Source: RGIG5050 sp045636065 (GTDB lineage Bacteria; Verrucomicrobiota; Kiritimatiellia; RFP12; UBA1067). From it: 9,232 nt of DNA. This document shows, in pieces, positions 6,491-9,232 of this stretch (the stretch's first letter is position 1; every line of letters starts with the position of its first letter). A program made the translations under genes and the position numbers. The notes beneath the pieces were generated by a model, which had not been told where the DNA came from, ran no database searches, and worked only from the letters and a program-made list of their open reading frames with translations. Where the stretch lies: positions 1 to 9,232 of the forward strand of contig JAZTWW010000029.1 in the NCBI GenBank assembly GCA_045636065.1, read 5' to 3'.

Positions 6491-6519
6491 ATTATACCAA
6501 ATCATCCATCCCTTTGCAA
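6491..6519 (-). promoter_or_regulatory. Strong sigma-70-type promoter of the secreted repeat-protein gene
   Basis: On the minus strand -35 TTGCAA (6514-6519), a 17-nt spacer, and consensus -10 TATAAT (6491-6496) preceded by TGG (extended -10). The predicted start near 6484 gives a leader of about 83 nt. It may also serve nrdR and gatC, since no terminator is visible after the repeat protein. Confidence 0.85.
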
Positions 6520-6564
6520 ACAATAGCGGCGCTAGAGCTGATCGATCCGGCTTGCCGAAAGAGA

Positions 6565-8199
6565 TCAACCTCTTTCCACGGCAGTTTCCAACGTATAGAG
6601 CATGTTTGAAACGTAGTCCGCTTTCGTGTCGACCTCGACTGTCGGCACTTCAGGAATCTCTATCCCAAGCCCTTCGCTTACGCATGACTGCAGGAACGAA
6701 AGCATTATGTCCTGATTTTCCAAGACTTCTTTTGCGGTATCCGAATCTTCTATGCCAGGAATCTGGAAATGATTGGCAAGGTCTTGACGTAATTCGGTGA
6801 CGACTGAAGACATCTTCTGGAATTCCGTGCCGTTGATGACGTTCGGGAGGCGGGCCAGGAGGGCCGGTCCGGCCTTTGCGAGGGCAAGGGCGATTGTGGT
6901 CACTCTCGCCGCATTCATGTGAGGCCCACCTATTTCACAGTCATCTTCGCCTGCGTCCCTGAACGCCTTGGGAATGTCTATCTCCTTGCCGACGTTGTCA
7001 GTTAGCAGACGCAGCTGCTCGATGCCTTCATATATCGCATCGGCGGAGGATAGGCTCGTGAGATTTTCGAGCTTGTCTATCTTGGCGTTCTTGACGACAT
7101 TCGCGATATTCCTGAAGAAACCCTTTGGTATTGGGGTGCTGCCCAGCGTTGCAACTACGCCTTTAAGGGTTTGGGCGCATCCGGGGAAACCCTTCGCCAC
7201 CTCACGGATTTCCGCAAGGGCATCCTTGAGATTGGCAAACATCGACTTGGTCCTCTCCTCGGTGCGGAGGACCTGGTTGGCGTTGGCGCAGAAGACAGGG
7301 ACTTTATCAAGGACCATTTCCTCAAGTTCTCTGTCGCCGTCGCAGAGTTTGAGCAGTTCTGCAACCTTCTTTTCAGGGTCGATGCCGTTCTCCTTGAGCG
7401 TTTTATGTACTGTATGCTCAAAGCTTACGTTTTGTATCTGGTTGAACTTGAAGGCGATATCGACCTTCAACTGGAGGGGGGTCTTCAGGTCGTCGATGGT
7501 CTTGTCGTTGCGCGTGCCGTCCTCGTTGAAAAGCGTATCGATTATGTGCTTGGCGTAGTTCTTGTCGATGTTGGGGGAGCCGAGACGCTTGTTGTTCGCG
7601 ATGCTCTTTATGAGTCCCTGGATATCCCCGGCGGCCTCGAACATCTTCGTCTCAAGGCGACTTTTGTCAAGAACGGTTGTGGTGTTCCCGCTGGAATCCT
7701 TCACAGTCTTCGTCGGCAGGTTCTTTGTATCGTTGATCATGGGCTTGAGCGCGTGCTCGACGATGCTTCCAACCACTTTGGTCATCCCGATGCCGAGCAT
7801 TGTCATGGAAAGTCTGGCGGCGATCTGATTGCCGACACGTTTCGCCACCTTTGCCGCATCGCCCTTCATGACCGTCTCGGAGTTGGTGGAGGAGAAGCGG
7901 TTTGCGATATCCTTTATGACACTGCCCTTGACCATCGACGTGAGATCGACAGTCTTGATGTCCGTATCGAGAGTCGCGTTGCCCGTCAGTCCTGCGGCGC
8001 TCAGGAGCGTGGATCTGACGGCATCTACGAGATTGGCGACCTTCTGCCGCGCGCTGGCGACGCCGATGGCGCACTTGAAGCGCATCCAAAGACCGGCTTC
8101 CTTGACCCGCCCGGTCGAGGATGAGAGGAAGTACTGCTTGTTGGAATCAAGCTTGCTTATCGTGTCGAGATTGAGGTGAGGCGCTACTGTCATGCTCAT
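6565..8199 (-). CDS. Unknown 544-aa protein, candidate type III secreted effector
   Basis: I do not recognise this family. It has no Sec signal peptide. The N-terminus is rich in Ser, Thr, Asn and Asp (MSMTVAPHLNLDTISKLDSN, then QYFLSSSTG at 22-30), which suits a disordered type III secretion signal. Most of the rest looks alpha-helical, with a basic, amphipathic stretch (about 31-68), moderately hydrophobic helices at about 127-150 (LSMTMLGIGMTKVVGSI core) and about 429-450 (VTTIALALAKAGPALLA core), and a charged region at about 268-335. No catalytic motif (Cys-His protease, kinase, ADP-ribosyltransferase, E3 ligase) was found. ATG 8199 is favoured over ATG 8193 because AGGA lies 9 nt upstream. 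It follows the CesT-like chaperone gene by 116 nt in the same direction with no convincing promoter between, a typical chaperone-effector layout. Its GC content looks lower than that of the gat cluster. The coding call is secure; the effector role is inference. Confidence 0.85.
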   Translation of the reverse strand: MSMTVAPHLNLDTISKLDSNKQYFLSSSTGRVKEAGLWMRFKCAIGVASARQKVANLVDAVRSTLLSAAGLTGNATLDTDIKTVDLTSMVKGSVIKDIANRFSSTNSETVMKGDAAKVAKRVGNQIAARLSMTMLGIGMTKVVGSIVEHALKPMINDTKNLPTKTVKDSSGNTTTVLDKSRLETKMFEAAGDIQGLIKSIANNKRLGSPNIDKNYAKHIIDTLFNEDGTRNDKTIDDLKTPLQLKVDIAFKFNQIQNVSFEHTVHKTLKENGIDPEKKVAELLKLCDGDRELEEMVLDKVPVFCANANQVLRTEERTKSMFANLKDALAEIREVAKGFPGCAQTLKGVVATLGSTPIPKGFFRNIANVVKNAKIDKLENLTSLSSADAIYEGIEQLRLLTDNVGKEIDIPKAFRDAGEDDCEIGGPHMNAARVTTIALALAKAGPALLARLPNVINGTEFQKMSSVVTELRQDLANHFQIPGIEDSDTAKEVLENQDIMLSFLQSCVSEGLGIEIPEVPTVEVDTKADYVSNMLYTLETAVERG

Positions 8200-8279
8200 G
8201 GTTTTTGTTCCTTTCCCGTTCAGCCCTGTCTACACGCAAACCGCCGCAAGGTTACAGAAATTTTTGAGGGATTGCCGAT

Positions 8280-8304
8280 TGCCAGGCCCAAAGGCGACTT
8301 GGCA
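8280..8304 (-). other. Inverted repeat in the chaperone-effector spacer
   Basis: TGCCA (8300-8304) pairs with TGGCA (8280-8284), and GCC/GGC can pair inside. It starts 11 nt after the chaperone stop and has no U-tract. It could be an mRNA processing or stability hairpin that sets different levels of the two proteins. The evidence is weak. Confidence 0.25.
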
Positions 8305-8315
8305 CCGGAATCGGA

Positions 8316-8783
8316 TCAGACGCGGATGAGGTTTTCGAGCTCGTGAATTGCATCCGTCTGGCCCGCTGGCGCCAAGGCGCCGTCGCCGCTGCCGGCAACG
8401 GCCGCGATCTCGGCTTTGACGGAAATTGCGGCATCGGTGAACGCCGTGAGCCTGACTCCGAGCGTTTCGGCGTCAAGCGCGTTCATCGGGAGATGCACGG
8501 AGAGGACGAGCTGGCCATCGAAGAGCCCGAGCGACGCCCCGGACGTGCCCTTGCCGTCGAAGGCGAGAGAAAGCGCCTTCTTGTACTGGGACGGTGCGAG
8601 TTCGCCGTTCTCGTCGGGGTCGGTCACGGGTGCGAATATCACGAGGTCATCCGCGTCGCTGCGGTACTGGAGCGTGATGATGAGCCCGTCTGTTTCGAGT
8701 TGGCAGGAGTTCTGCGGATCTGCAGAGACTTCCAGCCCCGTCATGGCTGCAAAATCCGCCAGCAATTTATCGAATACTGTCAT
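8316..8783 (-). CDS. CesT/Tir-family type III secretion chaperone
   Basis: A small acidic cytoplasmic protein of 155 aa with the layout of class I type III secretion chaperones, which bind the N-terminal part of an effector as dimers and hand it to the secretion ATPase. Visible are an N-terminal helix (VFDKLLADFAAMTGLE, 3-18), a beta hairpin CQLETDGLIITLQY...LVIFAPV (27-53), a linker with a helix (SQYKKALSLAF, 65-75), then the diagnostic strand-strand-helix ASLGLFDGQLVLSVHLPM (83-100) and LDAETLGVRLTAFTDAAISVKAEI (103-126), and a low-complexity tail. Length, acidity and order fit the family. ATG 8783 is chosen because the fold begins there; the frame extends upstream to 8924 but would cross the promoter. 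No Shine-Dalgarno is evident. It is probably the partner of the 544-aa protein downstream. No secretion-apparatus genes are in the window. Confidence 0.8.
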   Translation of the reverse strand: MTVFDKLLADFAAMTGLEVSADPQNSCQLETDGLIITLQYRSDADDLVIFAPVTDPDENGELAPSQYKKALSLAFDGKGTSGASLGLFDGQLVLSVHLPMNALDAETLGVRLTAFTDAAISVKAEIAAVAGSGDGALAPAGQTDAIHELENLIRV

Positions 8784-8802
8784 ACCGGTTGCTTTGTGGT
8801 TT

Positions 8803-8830
8803 TGATTTGTATGATTTATGATTTTGATTT
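8803..8830 (-). promoter_or_regulatory. A-rich chaperone leader with four AAATCA repeats
   Basis: On the minus strand AAATCA occurs at 8825-8830, 8819-8824, 8812-8817 and 8803-8808, within a roughly 57-nt leader that has no Shine-Dalgarno before ATG 8783. The leader should be unstructured, which can favour initiation through ribosomal protein S1. A protein-binding role is also possible. Confidence 0.4.
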
Positions 8831-8847
8831 GTGCTTTTGCGCCGCAT

Positions 8848-8875
8848 ATTTTACCATTTTCCCGCCCGCTGTCAA
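8848..8875 (-). promoter_or_regulatory. Near-consensus sigma-70 promoter of the chaperone-effector unit
   Basis: On the minus strand a perfect -35 TTGACA (8870-8875), a 16-nt spacer, and -10 TAAAAT (8848-8853) preceded by TGG. The predicted start is near 8840. It is the only convincing promoter upstream of the chaperone and the 544-aa gene. Confidence 0.85.
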
Positions 8876-8975
8876 GTCCCGGGAACGGCGGACCGCGAAA
8901 ATTGCCGGGCGGCGAATCGCGCAAGGTGGAAGGGATGGCGGATCAGTGGATTAGGAGAGGCAAGCCGATTTTGGG
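8876..8975. other. Intergenic stretch without recognisable feature
   Basis: GC-rich sequence between the chaperone promoter and the inverted repeat copy. I see no gene, RNA or clear operator in it. Confidence 0.5.
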
Positions 8976-9084
8976 GAAGGGATAAAAGGGATCTACGCGA
9001 TAAAAGCGATAAATCCAATGAATGGACTGTGGATGGGCAAGAGCGATAATAGTGATAAATCGGGTGGATGGACTTTGGATGGGC
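8976..9084 (+). repeat. Intergenic repeat, two units, inverted relative to the 355-489 array
   Basis: On the plus strand a 63-nt unit (8976-9038) begins GAAGGGAT, continues CGCGATAAAAGCGATAAATC and ends GGACTGTGGATGGGC. A 46-nt partial unit (9039-9084) shares GATAAATC, GGTGGATGG and GGATGGGC. The long unit matches the 65-nt unit at 425-489 (minus strand) almost throughout, including the shared stretch ATGGACTGTGGATGGGC; the left palindrome ATCCAATTGGAT is here ATCCAATGAATGG. It lies about 100 nt upstream of the chaperone promoter and is non-coding. Confidence 0.8.
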
Positions 9085-9232
9085 GTGCTGCCGCTTCCAT
9101 CCCAAGTCGCATAAAGGCAGCAGTTTGGAGTGGCACGCAAGCACTAGCGGCATTCTAGCGGATTATTGGTGGTAAAGCCTGGCTTGAGATTAGTTGCTGT
9201 CGAACGGAACCCCCACAAGGCTTGCAGGCCTT
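9085..9232. other. Right-edge stretch, no gene identified
   Basis: Only short structures are visible: a direct repeat CTAGCGG (9144-9150 and 9155-9161, period 11), the perfect 11-nt inverted repeat AAGCCTGGCTT (9175-9185), and AAGGC/GCCTT near the edge. Short minus-strand frames are open from the edge, so a gene 3' end could enter here, but none is recognisable. Confidence 0.35.

Noticed and set aside
6523..6564. Terminator after the 544-aa gene
   Set aside because: CGGC-AA-GCCG and TAGCG/CGCTA pairings are short and lack a U-tract, so no intrinsic terminator can be supported.
7171..8124. 317-aa plus-strand open frame opposite the 544-aa protein
   Set aside because: The minus-strand frame is longer, has a ribosome binding site and sits in a co-directional unit. 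The plus-strand product has no recognisable motif and no ribosome binding site was found.
8784..8924. N-terminal extension of the chaperone from ATG 8924
   Set aside because: It would place the coding start upstream of the -35 box and add 47 residues unlike the chaperone fold.
9155..9232. C-terminal fragment of a minus-strand gene at the right edge
   Set aside because: Short open frames exist in more than one register, none recognisable; too short to support a gene call.

Overview
The window reads as a piece of a chromosome from an uncultivated bacterium of the PVC superphylum, most likely Kiritimatiellota or a close relative. This is an inference from four things: a complete GatCAB amidotransferase, a CesT-like type III secretion chaperone, a secreted LA_2272-like repeat protein, and GC-rich housekeeping genes separated by intergenic arrays built on GATAAA/GGATGG words. 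No rRNA is present, so the lineage cannot be fixed here. Every gene I can support is on the minus strand, so transcription runs from high to low coordinates; the long plus-strand open frames are antisense shadows.

Right part (8.2-9.2 kb). The outer edge holds a two-unit copy of the intergenic repeat. Next come a near-consensus promoter (-35 TTGACA, -10 TAAAAT), an A-rich leader, a 155-aa acidic CesT/Tir-type secretion chaperone and, 116 nt further on, a 544-aa protein of no recognised family. This is the classic arrangement of a secretion chaperone with its cognate effector, and the large protein is the main novelty candidate.

Middle (5.3-6.5 kb). A second strong promoter (TTGCAA, 17 nt, TATAAT) drives a GC-rich leader with three inverted repeats and a secreted 212-aa protein made of nine Gly/Asn repeats. 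It is followed after 27 nt by nrdR, the ribonucleotide-reductase repressor.

Left and centre (0.5-5.3 kb). nrdR leads closely into gatC. A tRNA-Ser(GCU) gene with its own promoter sits between gatC and gatA, followed by gatB, rsmD and murI. The run is tightly packed (24 nt gatA-gatB, 14 nt gatB-rsmD, 8-nt overlap rsmD-murI). It combines Asn/Gln-tRNA amidation, 16S rRNA methylation and supply of D-glutamate for peptidoglycan: a growth-related housekeeping cluster.

Far left (0-0.5 kb). The intergenic repeat array begins immediately after the murI stop. Beyond it is a promoter whose expected start site falls on the ATG of a truncated secreted protein with TPR-like helices, suggesting a leaderless mRNA. 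The same repeat family lies at both ends of the window in opposite orientation.
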